This document shows positions 1 through 9,245 of a DNA stretch of 64,000 nucleotides, in pieces. Under the pieces are notes generated by a model, which was not told the origin of the DNA, ran no database searches, and worked only from the letters and a program-made list of their open reading frames with translations. The DNA comes from Salinisphaera aquimarina (GTDB lineage Bacteria; Pseudomonadota; Gammaproteobacteria; Nevskiales; Salinisphaeraceae), in NCBI RefSeq assembly GCF_042643355.1, contig NZ_JBHRSS010000003.1:496001-560000 (forward strand). Direction: 5' to 3'. The position numbers were made by a program, and so were the translations under genes. Each line of letters starts with the position of its first letter. The first letter of the stretch is position 1.

Positions 1-820
1 CGCCGTACTTCAACGCGACCGGCTGCATCTCCTGGGCCGTCTGCTCAAGCACCTGCTTCACATGATCCGACAGGCGATTCCAGCTGGCACCCGTGAGCAC
101 ATAGGCCGGCGTATAGACGTGGTGCGACATCGACAGATATTTCTGCACTTCGTAGAAGCGCGCCGGATAGATCTGGGCCAGCGGGTTTTCCTGACCGTCG
201 ACCGCGCCGGTCTGCAAGCCAACGAAGGTTTCCGAATACGGCATCGGGGTGGGGTTGGCGCCGTAGGACTTGAACATGCGCACGCGCCATACGCCGTTGG
301 GGGTGCGCAGCTTGATGCCCTTCAGGTCGTCCGGCGTCTTGATCGGACGCTTGTTGTTGGTGATGTTGCGGAAACCGTTTTCCCAGATGCCGAGAATCTT
401 GTAGTTCTGGGATGCGGCCGCATCGTCGAGCTTGCCGCGAATGAGCTTGTCGTCGCGAATGCGGGCCATGTGCTCACGATCCTTGACCAGGAACGGCATT
501 TCGAAAAGCGCAAACGGCGGCGCCACCGAGCTCATCACCGTCGACGGCAACGAGATATCGATGGTGCCGAGCTTGAGCTTGCGCAGCATCTGCGTATCGC
601 CACCCAGCTGGCTGGAGCCATAGACCCGGACCTCGGCCTCGTCGCCGAGCTTCTCGTTGGCACGCTTGGCGAACTCGGTCGCGGTCTTGTCCATGAGCGA
701 GCCGGGCTGGCCGACATGGCCGAACTTGATGACTTCAGCGGCTTCCACACCCTGTGCGGACAGGCTGCCCACACCGACCACTGCCATCGCGAGCAGCATT
801 GTCACTGTCTTCTTGAACAT
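1..820 (-). CDS. TRAP transporter solute-binding protein, DctP family (3' end cut by window)
   Basis: Periplasmic binding protein of a tripartite TRAP importer, which delivers an organic acid to a DctQM membrane pair. About 273 codons are visible; the C-terminus lies off the left edge. The N-terminus MFKKTVTMLLAMAVVG has a signal peptide ending near AQGVEAAE. The central segment VDGQENPLAQIYPARFYEV is the family signature around the arginine that binds the substrate carboxylate. The ATG at 818-820 is preceded by a strong GGAGGAG ribosome site, which fixes the start. It lies 134 bp downstream of the aminotransferase on the same strand and is probably co-transcribed. The ligand cannot be deduced; the membrane subunits are presumably beyond the window. 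Confidence 0.9.
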   Translation of the reverse strand, partial: MFKKTVTMLLAMAVVGVGSLSAQGVEAAEVIKFGHVGQPGSLMDKTATEFAKRANEKLGDEAEVRVYGSSQLGGDTQMLRKLKLGTIDISLPSTVMSSVAPPFALFEMPFLVKDREHMARIRDDKLIRGKLDDAAASQNYKILGIWENGFRNITNNKRPIKTPDDLKGIKLRTPNGVWRVRMFKSYGANPTPMPYSETFVGLQTGAVDGQENPLAQIYPARFYEVQKYLSMSHHVYTPAYVLTGASWNRLSDHVKQVLEQTAQEMQPVALKYG

Positions 821-854
821 GATCTCCTCCTTTTGTTTTTGCCTTGTCCGGCGT

Positions 855-898
855 CGGTCGATCGGCCGTTTTTCTGTTTTTTACCAACCGATCGACCG
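855..898. repeat. Perfect 11-bp inverted repeat between aminotransferase and dctP
   Basis: CGGTCGATCGG at 855-865 and CCGATCGACCG at 888-898 are exact reverse complements separated by 22 bp rich in T on the plus strand. In the minus-strand transcript this is a stable stem-loop just upstream of the dctP ribosome site. It may be an intercistronic mRNA structure or an operator; there is no T-run after the stem as in an intrinsic terminator. Confidence 0.6.
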
Positions 899-954
899 TC
901 CTGGTCCCGAGCCCCGTATGGACCCGCCGAACTGGACCGTTTCCTGACGTCCCG

Positions 955-2154
955 TCAGCGGGCCGCCCGTGATTGAGCCCTCGCCGCCTCGGGGGCGGCC
1001 AGATAATCCAGCGCCGCCTGCACACCGCCCGGCTGATAGGCCACGCCGGCGCGCTGCAGACCCATCTCGACACCGCTGAGCGTGCCCGCCAGGGTGAGGT
1101 CGTTGAAATCCCCCAGGTGGCCGATGCGAAACGCGCGCCCGGCGAGCTTCGACAATCCGGCGCCCAGCGACATGTCGAAATCCTCCAGGATCAGGCGCCG
1201 AAGCGCGTCGGGATCGACGTCGTCGGGCACCAGCACCGCGGTGAGCGCGCTGGAATATTCTTCGGGATTCTCGCAGACGATGTCGAAGCCCCAGGCCCGC
1301 ACCGCGCGGCGCGTGGCCTCGGCGTGGCGGTCATGGCGCGCGAAGACGTTGTCGAGGCCTTCCTCGTTGAGCATGTTGATCGCTTCACGCAGGCCATAGA
1401 GCAGATTGGTGGCGGGCGTATAGGGAAAGAATCCGGACTCGTTGGGGCCCATCATCTCTTCCCAGTCCCAGTAGGAACGCGGCTGCGCGGCATCGCGCGC
1501 GGCGGCCAGCGCCTTGTCGGAGACCGCGTTGAAACCGAGCCCCGGCGGCAGCATAAGGCCTTTCTGGGAGCCCGCGACGGTGACATCCACGCCCCAGGCA
1601 TCGTGCTCGTAGCGAATCGAGCCGAGCGACGAAATGGTGTCCACCAACAGCAGCGCCGGATGATTCGCGCGGTCGATCGCCTCACGGATCTGTGCGATCC
1701 TGCTGGTCACGCCCGTCGACGTCTCGTTGTGGACGACGGCTACGGCCTTGATCTGATGGCCGGTATCCGCCACGAGACGCTTTTCGATTGCGGCCGGATC
1801 CACGCCGTGGCGCCAGTCGCTGTCGACGAGCTCCGGGTCGAAACCCAGACGCTGCGCCATGTTGCGCCAGAGCGTGGCGAAATGACCCGTCTCGAACATC
1901 AGCACACGGTCGCCCGGCGACAAGGTGTTCACCAGCGCCGCCTCCCACGCGCCGGTGCCCGACGATGGGAAGATAATCACGGGATTGGTAGTACCGAACA
2001 CCGGTCTGATGCCTTCGAGGACTTCGGCGCCCAGCGCCTTGAAGTCCGGCCCCCGGTGATCGATGGTCGGATAGGACATCGCGTGCAGTACGCGATCCGG
2101 AACGTTGGTCGGCCCGGGAATCTGTAGAAAATGACGGCCGCTCTTGTAGCTCAC
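955..2154 (-). CDS. Class V aminotransferase, serine-glyoxylate / alanine-glyoxylate type
   Basis: PLP enzyme of fold type I, 399 residues from the chosen start. The sequence HNETSTG (about residues 142-148) and the PLP lysine in GSQKGLMLPPGLGF (K198) are typical of the serine-glyoxylate / alanine-glyoxylate aminotransferase group. A longer frame exists to 2283, but its first 43 codons are arginine-rich and non-conserved; the GTG at 2154 follows GAGGAG at a 6-nt spacing and begins SYKSGRHFLQIPGPTNVP, the usual N-terminus. It precedes the TRAP binding protein on the same strand, so an amino or keto acid is a plausible transported substrate. Exact substrate pair is unknown. Confidence 0.85.
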   Translation of the reverse strand: MSYKSGRHFLQIPGPTNVPDRVLHAMSYPTIDHRGPDFKALGAEVLEGIRPVFGTTNPVIIFPSSGTGAWEAALVNTLSPGDRVLMFETGHFATLWRNMAQRLGFDPELVDSDWRHGVDPAAIEKRLVADTGHQIKAVAVVHNETSTGVTSRIAQIREAIDRANHPALLLVDTISSLGSIRYEHDAWGVDVTVAGSQKGLMLPPGLGFNAVSDKALAAARDAAQPRSYWDWEEMMGPNESGFFPYTPATNLLYGLREAINMLNEEGLDNVFARHDRHAEATRRAVRAWGFDIVCENPEEYSSALTAVLVPDDVDPDALRRLILEDFDMSLGAGLSKLAGRAFRIGHLGDFNDLTLAGTLSGVEMGLQRAGVAYQPGGVQAALDYLAAPEAARAQSRAAR

Positions 2155-2413
2155 GTAACGCTCCTCAAAACCGCGGTTGTTCGGGATCCGCGACCGTTGG
2201 TCGGCCCTTGGGCCCGGTCGCGACACTCGTCGTCCTGCCATGCCGTCGCCGGTGATGCGGACTCGACACCGCCGGACAGTCACTCATGCCACCCGTTGCA
2301 TCGACCCGCTGCCGGCCGGCCCGGCCGCTTGTTTTAACCGAGACTAGGCCAACTAAATAATGAATGCAATTTTATTTGCGAAGAGCGCCGCCCGCCTCTA
2401 AATCAGTATCTTA

Positions 2414-2453
2414 TTGATTATATGCATTTTTATTTTAGAATAATGAATTCATT
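2414..2453 (+). promoter_or_regulatory. Candidate promoter and operator for the SDR gene
   Basis: In a strikingly AT-rich stretch TTGATT (2414-2419) and TAGAAT (2436-2441) are separated by 16 bp. AATGAATTCATT (2442-2453), a perfect 12-bp palindrome, immediately follows and would cover the transcription start. On the other strand a TATAAT (2422-2417) could serve the divergent aminotransferase gene, but without a good -35 box. The remainder of 2155-2609 shows no gene. Confidence 0.45.
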
Positions 2454-2609
2454 CAAGGAATTTCCGAGAATTCAGCCTACGACTTTGGGCGAATACGACC
2501 ACTGTAGTGCTGCGCCCGATGCGGCGAGCGTCCTCGCCAAAGCTGACTGGGCGTCCGACGTAGGCTAAGGTCGAGCACCGCAAGAAACACCGGACTCGAG
2601 GTCAGGAAC

Positions 2610-3476
2610 GTGACAACGCTGCAGGACAAAACCCTTTTCATTACCGGCGCTTCCCGCGGCATCGGCCTGGCGATCGCCCTGCGTGCCGCTGCCGACGGCG
2701 CCAATATCGCCATCGCCGCCAAGACCGACACCCCGCATCCGAAACTGCCGGGCACCATCCATACCGCGGCCGAAGCGATCGAGGCCGCCGGCGGCAAGGC
2801 ATTGCCGATCGTCTGCGATATCCGCGAGGAGGATCAGGTCGAGGCCGCGGTCACCCAGGCGGCCGAGCATTTCGGCGGCATCGATATCTGTATCAACAAC
2901 GCCAGCGCGATCTCGCTGACGGGCACCCTGGAAACGCCGATGAAGCGCTACGACCTGATGAACCAGGTCAACGCGCGCGGCAGCTATCTGGTCAGCCAGA
3001 AATGCATCCCGTACCTGAAGAAGTCCGACAACCCGCATGTACTCATGCTCTCGCCGCCGCTGGACATGAAGCCGAAATGGTTCGGCCCGCATGTCGCCTA
3101 TTCGATCGCCAAGTACGGCATGAGCCTGTGCGTGCTCGGCATGGCCGAGGAGTTCGCCGACGACGGCATCGCCTTCAATGCGCTATGGCCGCGCACCGGC
3201 ATCGCCACTGCGGCGATCAATCTCATCGGCGGCGAAGAGATGATGGCGCACTGCCGCACGCCGGAAATCGTCGCCGACGCCGCATACATCATCCTGAACA
3301 AGAACAGCCGCGACTTCACCGGTCATTTCTGCCTGGACGACGTGCTGTTGCACGAACACGGGGTCACGGATTTCGATCAGTACGCGGTCGATTCGAGCCA
3401 GGACCTCTGGCCCGATTTTTTCGTTCCGGACGACGTGCCGCCGCCGCCCGGCTCGATGGGCAATCGCGTGGATTGA
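2610..3476 (+). CDS. Short-chain dehydrogenase/reductase, HSDL2-like
   Basis: NAD(P)-dependent oxidoreductase of 288 residues. The Rossmann motif TGASRGIG lies at residues 12-19, the NNAS motif at 96-99, and the catalytic residues are S148, Y164 and K168 (YSIAK). The long insertion after the glycine motif (TPHPKLPGTIHTAAEAIEAAGG) resembles the HSDL2-type SDRs, often annotated in fatty-acid or acyl-CoA metabolism. The start is GTG with GAGG just upstream. It is transcribed divergently from the aminotransferase and convergently with boxR. The substrate is unknown; a role in the nearby benzoate route is possible but only by proximity. Confidence 0.85.
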   Translation: MTTLQDKTLFITGASRGIGLAIALRAAADGANIAIAAKTDTPHPKLPGTIHTAAEAIEAAGGKALPIVCDIREEDQVEAAVTQAAEHFGGIDICINNASAISLTGTLETPMKRYDLMNQVNARGSYLVSQKCIPYLKKSDNPHVLMLSPPLDMKPKWFGPHVAYSIAKYGMSLCVLGMAEEFADDGIAFNALWPRTGIATAAINLIGGEEMMAHCRTPEIVADAAYIILNKNSRDFTGHFCLDDVLLHEHGVTDFDQYAVDSSQDLWPDFFVPDDVPPPPGSMGNRVD

Positions 3477-3626
3477 TCGGCACGCCGGTCGTTCATTGTT
3501 GCTAACGGAGCAGCCGCAGTCGGCCCAGACCCACCGGGAGCGCCTGGTCACGAATCCCCGCAGCGCGCTGCGGGCACTTCAGCAATAGGGTCGCCTAAAG
3601 AGAGAGGCGCTCGCTCTGCCCTTGGG

Positions 3627-3657
3627 TCGTCCTCGCGGTTTCATACCGTAAGGACGA
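3627..3657. repeat. REP-like hairpin between convergent SDR and boxR genes
   Basis: TCGTCCT (3627-3633) pairs with AGGACGA (3651-3657) and the inner CGGT pairs with ACCG around a TTCAT loop. It sits in the gap where the plus-strand SDR and minus-strand boxR converge. There is no clear T-run on either side, so it could be a weak bidirectional terminator or a solitary REP-type element. Confidence 0.45.
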
Positions 3658-3668
3658 TATACGTTTGA

Positions 3669-4586
3669 TTACGCGTTGGTTCTGCCGGTTTCAATGCCCA
3701 GAGCATCGACGGCAATGCCGATCAGCTGATCGAGACAGTCGTCGAATGCGTGGCGGCTGGTGTCCAGGCTGAAGTCGGCTTTGCCGTACTCGCTCTCGCG
3801 CTCGGCCAGAATACGCCGCAGATCGGCCATGGCCTGGGTGTTGCCTTCCATCGGGCGCGTATCCCCCTGCCTGATCACCCGGTCCATATGCTCTTGGGGC
3901 AAGGCCCGTAGCCACACGGTGCAGAAGGCACCACGCAGCAGATTGAAGGTATCCGGTTCGGACACCAGGCTGCCGCCGACCTCGAGCACGATGCGCTCGC
4001 TGGAATCGATGGCGTCTTCCAGCGCCTGGCGCTCCAACCGCCGGAACGCGCTCTGTCCGCCAAGTGACACCAGCTCGCCGATCTCCATGCCGCCCAGCGC
4101 CTCGATGCGTTCGGTGAGGCGCACGAACGGCAAGCCCAGCCGGGCCGCCAGGGCGCGACCGAGGGTCGTCTTGCCGGCACCGCGCAAGCCGATCAAGGCG
4201 ATGCCCTCCTGCTCCTGTCGACGGCCGTCGAAGCGCGTCTCGAGCAATTCATAGACTGCCTGCTGATCGCGCGCAGGCAACCTGTGCAGCAGCGTCAACA
4301 GCTCCGGCACGATGGCCGGCGTCTCCGATGTACGGGCAAGCAGATGCTGAAAATCGACCCCGAGTGCCGCGGCAATCCGCCAGAGCAGGGTCACCGACGG
4401 GTTCGCCTTGCCGGCCTCGAGCTGGGCGAGATAGCGTTCGGAAATATCGGAGTGCTCGGACAGATGCCGACGCGTCATCCCGCGACCGGCGCGCAGGCCG
4501 CGAATCCGCTCGCTGAGGTAGTCCAGATAGGGTTTGATATCCGAATCGGCGTCGTCAGCCACGGGCAGAACCTGTCTTGGTTGCAT
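3669..4586 (-). CDS. boxR: BoxR, benzoyl-CoA responsive regulator (XRE plus shikimate-kinase-like domain)
   Basis: A 305-residue regulator with an N-terminal XRE helix-turn-helix (about residues 23-83, containing LSEHSDISERYLAQLEAGKA) joined to a shikimate-kinase-like P-loop domain with Walker A GLRGAGKT at residues 133-140. This architecture is that of BzdR and BoxR; in known members the kinase-like domain senses benzoyl-CoA and relieves repression. The gene lies 158 bp downstream of boxA on the same strand, so it may be cotranscribed with the box genes. No strong ribosome site precedes the ATG at 4586, and TTGCAT and ATAGTG half-motifs surround the start, hinting at autoregulation. Confidence 0.93.
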   Translation of the reverse strand: MQPRQVLPVADDADSDIKPYLDYLSERIRGLRAGRGMTRRHLSEHSDISERYLAQLEAGKANPSVTLLWRIAAALGVDFQHLLARTSETPAIVPELLTLLHRLPARDQQAVYELLETRFDGRRQEQEGIALIGLRGAGKTTLGRALAARLGLPFVRLTERIEALGGMEIGELVSLGGQSAFRRLERQALEDAIDSSERIVLEVGGSLVSEPDTFNLLRGAFCTVWLRALPQEHMDRVIRQGDTRPMEGNTQAMADLRRILAERESEYGKADFSLDTSRHAFDDCLDQLIGIAVDALGIETGRTNA

Positions 4587-4744
4587 CGAGAAATAGTGTG
4601 GCGGGATGGCCCCGCGCTACGCGGTCACAGCCTGCGCATGGCTTGCTGCGGATGGGGGTTCGAAATCACGCCCCGATACCTGATCACCGCACGCGCCCGA
4701 TCTACAACCGGCGCGACCACGACCGGGGAACGATATCAGACTCT

Positions 4745-5986
4745 TCAGTAGGTCTCGAAGTGGTAGCGACCGCTGGCGCACATGCGCGTATACAACGCGT
4801 CCCAGTCATGACCGTTGGCCAGTGCGATCTCGGCAAAGGCGTCGGCCACCCCCTGCTCCATGCCCTTGAGCCCGCAGATGAACACATGCGTGTTGTCGTC
4901 TTCGAGCAAGGCCGCCAGATCGTCGGCGCGGGCACGCATGCGATCCTGCACATATTCCCTGGGCTGGTCGGGCACCCGCGAGTAGGCGAACTCGACGTCG
5001 ATGAATCCGGCAGGCAATTTTCGCAGCGGCCCGAGATAAGGCAGCTCCTCGGGCCGGCGCGCGCCGAAGAACAGCATCAGGCGGCCCGGCACATCGGCCA
5101 TATGGCGGCGCCGGCGCTCGGTCATGGCCCGAAACGGCGCCGAACCGGTGCCGGTACAGATCATGACGATATGGGCCTGAGGGTCGTTGGGCATGACGAA
5201 GGTATCGCCGAACGGCCCCACTACGCGGACTTCGTCACCGCGCGCCAGATCGCAGAGATAGTTCGAGGCCACGCCACGCTGGGCCGCGCTGTCGCCCTCG
5301 CCGAACTCGCGTTTAACCGTAAGGGCCACGTTGTTGTAGTTGGGACGCTCGCCGTCGCGCGGGCTGGATACGGTGTACAGGCGCATGCGATGCGGTTTGC
5401 CGCGTTCGTCCTCGCCCGGTGGCAGCACACCAATGCTCTGACCCTCGATCACCGGAAACGCCTGCTTGCCGAAATCCAGCACGATATGCCGGGTGTCCGA
5501 ATCGGTGGCGCCGTCGGTCAGGCGATAATTGCCGGTGACCCGCGCCAGCGCCGGTTCGCGCCGTGAATAGACGTTGACGTAGGCATGGGCCGCCGACGCC
5601 GGTGCGACCAGCCGGGCCTGGCCGCCGTGGGCCGCGGTCAACAGATCACGACTTTCGGCGGTGTCCTGTTCGGCGTCGTCCGACGTTGCCGCAGCGGCGG
5701 CCGACGGCTGGACGTCGTCGGTCTCCTCGTCATGCGCCTCCTGCTCTGGCAACTCGTCCCATTCGCCCTGCTCTTCCAGGGTGTAGGGCGTGAGCACGGT
5801 TCGCCAGTTGTCGATCGCGCCGGTCGGACAGGGGCTGATGCAGTCCATGCACAGATTGCATTTGTCGACATCCACGATGTAGTTGTCTTCGGTATGCGTG
5901 ACCGCATCGATCGGACAGGTCTCCTCGCAGGTATTGCAGCGAATACAGATTTCCGGATCGATCAGATGTTGGCGTTGCAGACTCAT
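4745..5986 (-). CDS. boxA: BoxA, reductase component of benzoyl-CoA 2,3-epoxidase
   Basis: NADPH-dependent reductase that feeds electrons to BoxB for epoxidation of benzoyl-CoA. The product is 413 residues. Two 4Fe-4S motifs occur at the N-terminus: C14, C17, C20, C24 and C43, C46, C49, C53. An acidic, alanine-rich linker follows, then a ferredoxin-NADP reductase module with the FAD motif RLYTVSS and the nucleotide motif GTGSAPFRA, ending in the C-terminal YHFETY. The open frame continues to 6343, but the ATG at 5986 starts exactly at the ferredoxin domain (MSLQRQHLID) and the upstream extension overlaps boxB in another frame. It lies 32 bp after boxB. Confidence 0.96.
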   Translation of the reverse strand: MSLQRQHLIDPEICIRCNTCEETCPIDAVTHTEDNYIVDVDKCNLCMDCISPCPTGAIDNWRTVLTPYTLEEQGEWDELPEQEAHDEETDDVQPSAAAAATSDDAEQDTAESRDLLTAAHGGQARLVAPASAAHAYVNVYSRREPALARVTGNYRLTDGATDSDTRHIVLDFGKQAFPVIEGQSIGVLPPGEDERGKPHRMRLYTVSSPRDGERPNYNNVALTVKREFGEGDSAAQRGVASNYLCDLARGDEVRVVGPFGDTFVMPNDPQAHIVMICTGTGSAPFRAMTERRRRHMADVPGRLMLFFGARRPEELPYLGPLRKLPAGFIDVEFAYSRVPDQPREYVQDRMRARADDLAALLEDDNTHVFICGLKGMEQGVADAFAEIALANGHDWDALYTRMCASGRYHFETY

Positions 5987-6018
5987 GGCAGGCTCCGGGG
6001 CCGGTGCGGCAGGCGCAA

Positions 6019-7479
6019 TCAGCTCTCGATCTTGACGAACTCGAAGTCGCCCGGTTTCTTGTCGATCGGCACCTTCGCGGGCGCGATCCATTGGGCGAAC
6101 TGGCCGGGCTCGTAGCAGGGCTTCATCAGCGACGACACGAAGGTGTAGTCGTCCTCGCTCGGAAGCCAGTGCAACTCGTTCGCCTTCCACTCGGCCTCGT
6201 CGACGATCCGGCCTTCGGGGGTAACGAAAAGATCCGCGAACTGGCCGACCTGGCGACGGAACGCCATATGCGGCAGGGTCAGCTCGAAGTCGACCCCGGC
6301 CTTGCTGATGATCTTGTTCCAGCGTTTGATGCCGGATGCGCATTCCTTGATGTAGTCGTCGCGCAAGCGCGCGTTGAGCGCGTGCAGGGCCGGGCGCTCG
6401 ACGTACTCGAAGCCGTCACCGACCCGCTCTAGCACCGGATAGGTGTCGCTCGTGAGTCTGTGGTCGTCGTCGATATCCGCTTCCTTGTAGCGGCCCTTGA
6501 TACCCGAGGTAAACGCATTCGCCGCGTTGGTCGAGCTTTCCGAGCCGAACAGATCCTCGCTCACGGTGAAATGGAAATTCACGTAGCGCTGGATCAGCGG
6601 CAGATCGATCACGCCAAGCGCGCGCACCGCGTCGACGTCGTTCGGATCGGCGATTCCGGCCTCGCTCATGGCCTCGACGGTGCGCTGGATGGTGCGTTTG
6701 ACCCCGTCCTCGCCCACGAACATGTGGTGGGCTTCCTCGGTGAGCATGAAGCGGCAGGTCCGCGACAACGGATCGAAGCCGCTCTGGGCGAGGGATTCGA
6801 GTTGGAACTTGCCGTCGCGATCGGTGAAGAAGGTGAACATGAAGAACGCCAGCCAGTCCGGCGTCTCTTCGTTGAAGGCGCCCAGAATCCGGGGCGCGTC
6901 CTCTTCGCCTGAACGACGCTTGAGCAACGCCTCCGCTTCCTCGCGGCCGTCGCGGCCGAAGTAGGCCTGCAGCAGATAGACCATCGCCCACAGATGCCGG
7001 CCTTCCTCGACGTTGACCTGAAACAGGTTGCGCAGGTCATAGAGCGAGGGCGCGGTCTGGCCGAGCAGGCGCTGCTGTTCGACCGAGGCCGGCTCGGTGT
7101 CGCCCTGGATGGTGATCAGGCGGCGCAGGGTCGCGCGATGTTCGCCCGGTACTTCCTGCCAGGCCGGCTCGCCGGCGGCGTCGCCACAGGGAATGGTGCG
7201 GCCTTCCTCGGCCGGCGCCAGCAGCACGCCCCAGCGGTACTCGGGCATGTTCACATAGCCGAACTGGGCCCAGCCCTTCGGGTCCACGCCGACCGCGGTG
7301 CGCAGATAAACCTCGTTATCCTGAAAACCTTCAGGGCCGCTGCCCAGCCACCAGTCGATGAACCCGGGATGCCATTTCTCCAGCGCCCGCTGCAGGCGCC
7401 GATCGCCGGCCAGATTGACGTTGTTGGGAATCTTGGTGTCGTAATCTACGGCATCGTAATCAATCGTATTGTGATCCAT
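6019..7479 (-). CDS. boxB: BoxB, diiron oxygenase of benzoyl-CoA 2,3-epoxidase
   Basis: Catalytic subunit that inserts one oxygen atom into benzoyl-CoA to give the 2,3-epoxide, 486 residues. The expected diiron ligands are visible: E129, E159 and H162 (EEGRHLW), D220, E249 and H252 (TEEAHHMF). These match the spacing I recall for the Azoarcus enzyme with a constant offset of nine. The ATG at 7479 follows GGAGAG and opens MDHNTIDYDAVDYD; the frame is open to 8115 but that part is the shadow of boxC. It is 14 bp downstream of boxC and 32 bp upstream of boxA in a clear operon. Confidence 0.96.
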   Translation of the reverse strand: MDHNTIDYDAVDYDTKIPNNVNLAGDRRLQRALEKWHPGFIDWWLGSGPEGFQDNEVYLRTAVGVDPKGWAQFGYVNMPEYRWGVLLAPAEEGRTIPCGDAAGEPAWQEVPGEHRATLRRLITIQGDTEPASVEQQRLLGQTAPSLYDLRNLFQVNVEEGRHLWAMVYLLQAYFGRDGREEAEALLKRRSGEEDAPRILGAFNEETPDWLAFFMFTFFTDRDGKFQLESLAQSGFDPLSRTCRFMLTEEAHHMFVGEDGVKRTIQRTVEAMSEAGIADPNDVDAVRALGVIDLPLIQRYVNFHFTVSEDLFGSESSTNAANAFTSGIKGRYKEADIDDDHRLTSDTYPVLERVGDGFEYVERPALHALNARLRDDYIKECASGIKRWNKIISKAGVDFELTLPHMAFRRQVGQFADLFVTPEGRIVDEAEWKANELHWLPSEDDYTFVSSLMKPCYEPGQFAQWIAPAKVPIDKKPGDFEFVKIES

Positions 7480-7493
7480 CTTCAACTCTCCGT

Positions 7494-9197
7494 TCACACT
7501 CGTGTCTTGTCGTAATCCGCGCGCCGACCGCTGCCGTACAGCTTGAGCGCGCCGTGGTCGCCGGCGGCATTGGGGCGCTGGAAGATCCAGTTCTGCCAGG
7601 CGGTCAGGCGCCCGAAGATCCGGGTCTCCATCGTTTCCGGGCCGGCGAAGCGCAGGTTCGCCTCCATACCGACCAACGCATCCGGCGAGTAGGCACGCCG
7701 CTCTTCGAGGGCCAGCCGCAGCTCGTCTTCCCAATCGATATCGTCGGGCGCGAAGGTCACCAGCCCCAGCTCCAGCGCGGTGGCCGCGTCGAGATCCTGG
7801 CCCATCTGTTCTCGAGCCTCGGCGACGTGGTCGTCGTGGCCGTAGAAGCGCGTGGCGATCCGCGACAGCGCATTGCTCATCGGATAGGCACCGAAGTTGG
7901 CTTCGGTCAGACGTATCACCGCCGGCGTCTGCTCGACCTGTTCTTCCTCGAAGATGCCGTCGAGCATGTAGCTGCGGTCCACGGCGAACAGGATCTCGGC
8001 GAGAAAACCGACATAGCAGCTGCCGGGCGTGACCAGCGCAAACAGGCTGCGCGAGGTCAGATCGATACGCTTCATCACCCGTTTCCAGTACAGGCCGATT
8101 TCGCGGACGAGCCAATGGTCGGCGTGCTCGGCCAGCAGGTCGTCGTAGGCAGCGACCCGGTCCGGATCGCCTTCGCAGCGAAAGATCAGTGAGCCGAGCT
8201 CGAGTTCATTGACGCGCAGGTGCAACAGCAGATCGTCGAGCTCGCGTGCCAGGGCCAGCACCCAGAAGCCGGCGCCCTGTTTTTCGATCTCGTCGATGGT
8301 GGCCGGCGTTTCCTCGGCCACGGCCTTGATCGTGATCTCGGCGCTACCGGCGGCGCGGTCGAGCGTAGCGACGACGTGCTCGTATTCGATCCGGTCGTCG
8401 GCAAAGCTGCGTTCGAGCAGCTTGAGTTCCACGCCGGTCGCCGATTCGCCGGGCCGATCCGAGGTCGATGCCATCTCGCGAGCACGGCTGTCGATAGCGG
8501 CCTGCATCTTCGACGCCGGCACCAGTTCGTCAACCAGCCCCCAGTCCTGCGCGCGCTTGCCCTTGACGCCCTCTTCAAGCGTGCAGAACACGTCGGCCAG
8601 ATCGCGGCGCACATGCCGCTTGTCGGTCACACGGGTGAGCCCGCCGGTGCCCGGCAGCACTGCCAGCAGCGGCACTTCCGGCAGGGCAACGGCCGCGTTG
8701 CCGTCGTCGGCCATCAGGATATGGTCGGTACACAGGGCCAGTTCGTAGCCGCCGCCCGCCGCCATGCCGTTGATGGCACAGAGATAGCGTTGCCGCGAAT
8801 TGTCGCTCGCGTCCTCGATGCTGTTGCGCGTCTCGTTGGTGAACTTGCAGAAATTCACCTTGAGCGCGTGCGACGAACTGCCGAGCATGCGGATATTGGC
8901 GCCGGCACAGAACATGCGCTCCTTCGCCGAAGCCATGACCACCGTCTTTACCTCGGGGTGCTCGAAGCGCAGGCGCTGGATGGCGTCGTAGAGCTCGATA
9001 TCCACGCCCAGGTCGTAGGAATTGAGCTTGAGCTCGTAGCCGGGAAAAAGACCGCCCGCCTCGTCCACGTCCATGCTCAGGTGGGCAATCTCGCCGTCGA
9101 ACGCCAGTGTCCAGTGGCGATAGCGATCGGGGCGAGTCTGGAAATCCACCGGGGTGCTCGATGATTCCCTGTTTTCAGGCATGACGCTCGCGTTCAT
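7494..9197 (-). CDS. boxC: BoxC, 2,3-epoxybenzoyl-CoA dihydrolase
   Basis: Crotonase-fold enzyme that hydrolytically opens the 2,3-epoxybenzoyl-CoA ring, releasing formate and yielding 3,4-dehydroadipyl-CoA semialdehyde. At 567 residues it has the double-length size of BoxC rather than the usual 260 of enoyl-CoA hydratases. The oxyanion-hole segments ERMFCAGANIRML and NGMAAGGGYELALCTDH are visible in the N-terminal half. ATG at 9197 is preceded by GGAGGAG. It is the first of boxC-boxB-boxA; the 100 bp upstream carry TGCA/CACTAT-type motifs. Confidence 0.95.
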   Translation of the reverse strand: MNASVMPENRESSSTPVDFQTRPDRYRHWTLAFDGEIAHLSMDVDEAGGLFPGYELKLNSYDLGVDIELYDAIQRLRFEHPEVKTVVMASAKERMFCAGANIRMLGSSSHALKVNFCKFTNETRNSIEDASDNSRQRYLCAINGMAAGGGYELALCTDHILMADDGNAAVALPEVPLLAVLPGTGGLTRVTDKRHVRRDLADVFCTLEEGVKGKRAQDWGLVDELVPASKMQAAIDSRAREMASTSDRPGESATGVELKLLERSFADDRIEYEHVVATLDRAAGSAEITIKAVAEETPATIDEIEKQGAGFWVLALARELDDLLLHLRVNELELGSLIFRCEGDPDRVAAYDDLLAEHADHWLVREIGLYWKRVMKRIDLTSRSLFALVTPGSCYVGFLAEILFAVDRSYMLDGIFEEEQVEQTPAVIRLTEANFGAYPMSNALSRIATRFYGHDDHVAEAREQMGQDLDAATALELGLVTFAPDDIDWEDELRLALEERRAYSPDALVGMEANLRFAGPETMETRIFGRLTAWQNWIFQRPNAAGDHGALKLYGSGRRADYDKTRV

Positions 9198-9245
9198 TGG
9201 CTCCTCCAGGTCACGCAGTCAGAACAGCAGCTGCGCTTGTTAGGA

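Noticed and set aside
62..2127. Long plus-strand frames (62-976 and 973-2127) opposite dctP and the aminotransferase
   Set aside because: They are antisense shadows of well-supported minus-strand genes, with histidine/arginine-rich translations and no motif.
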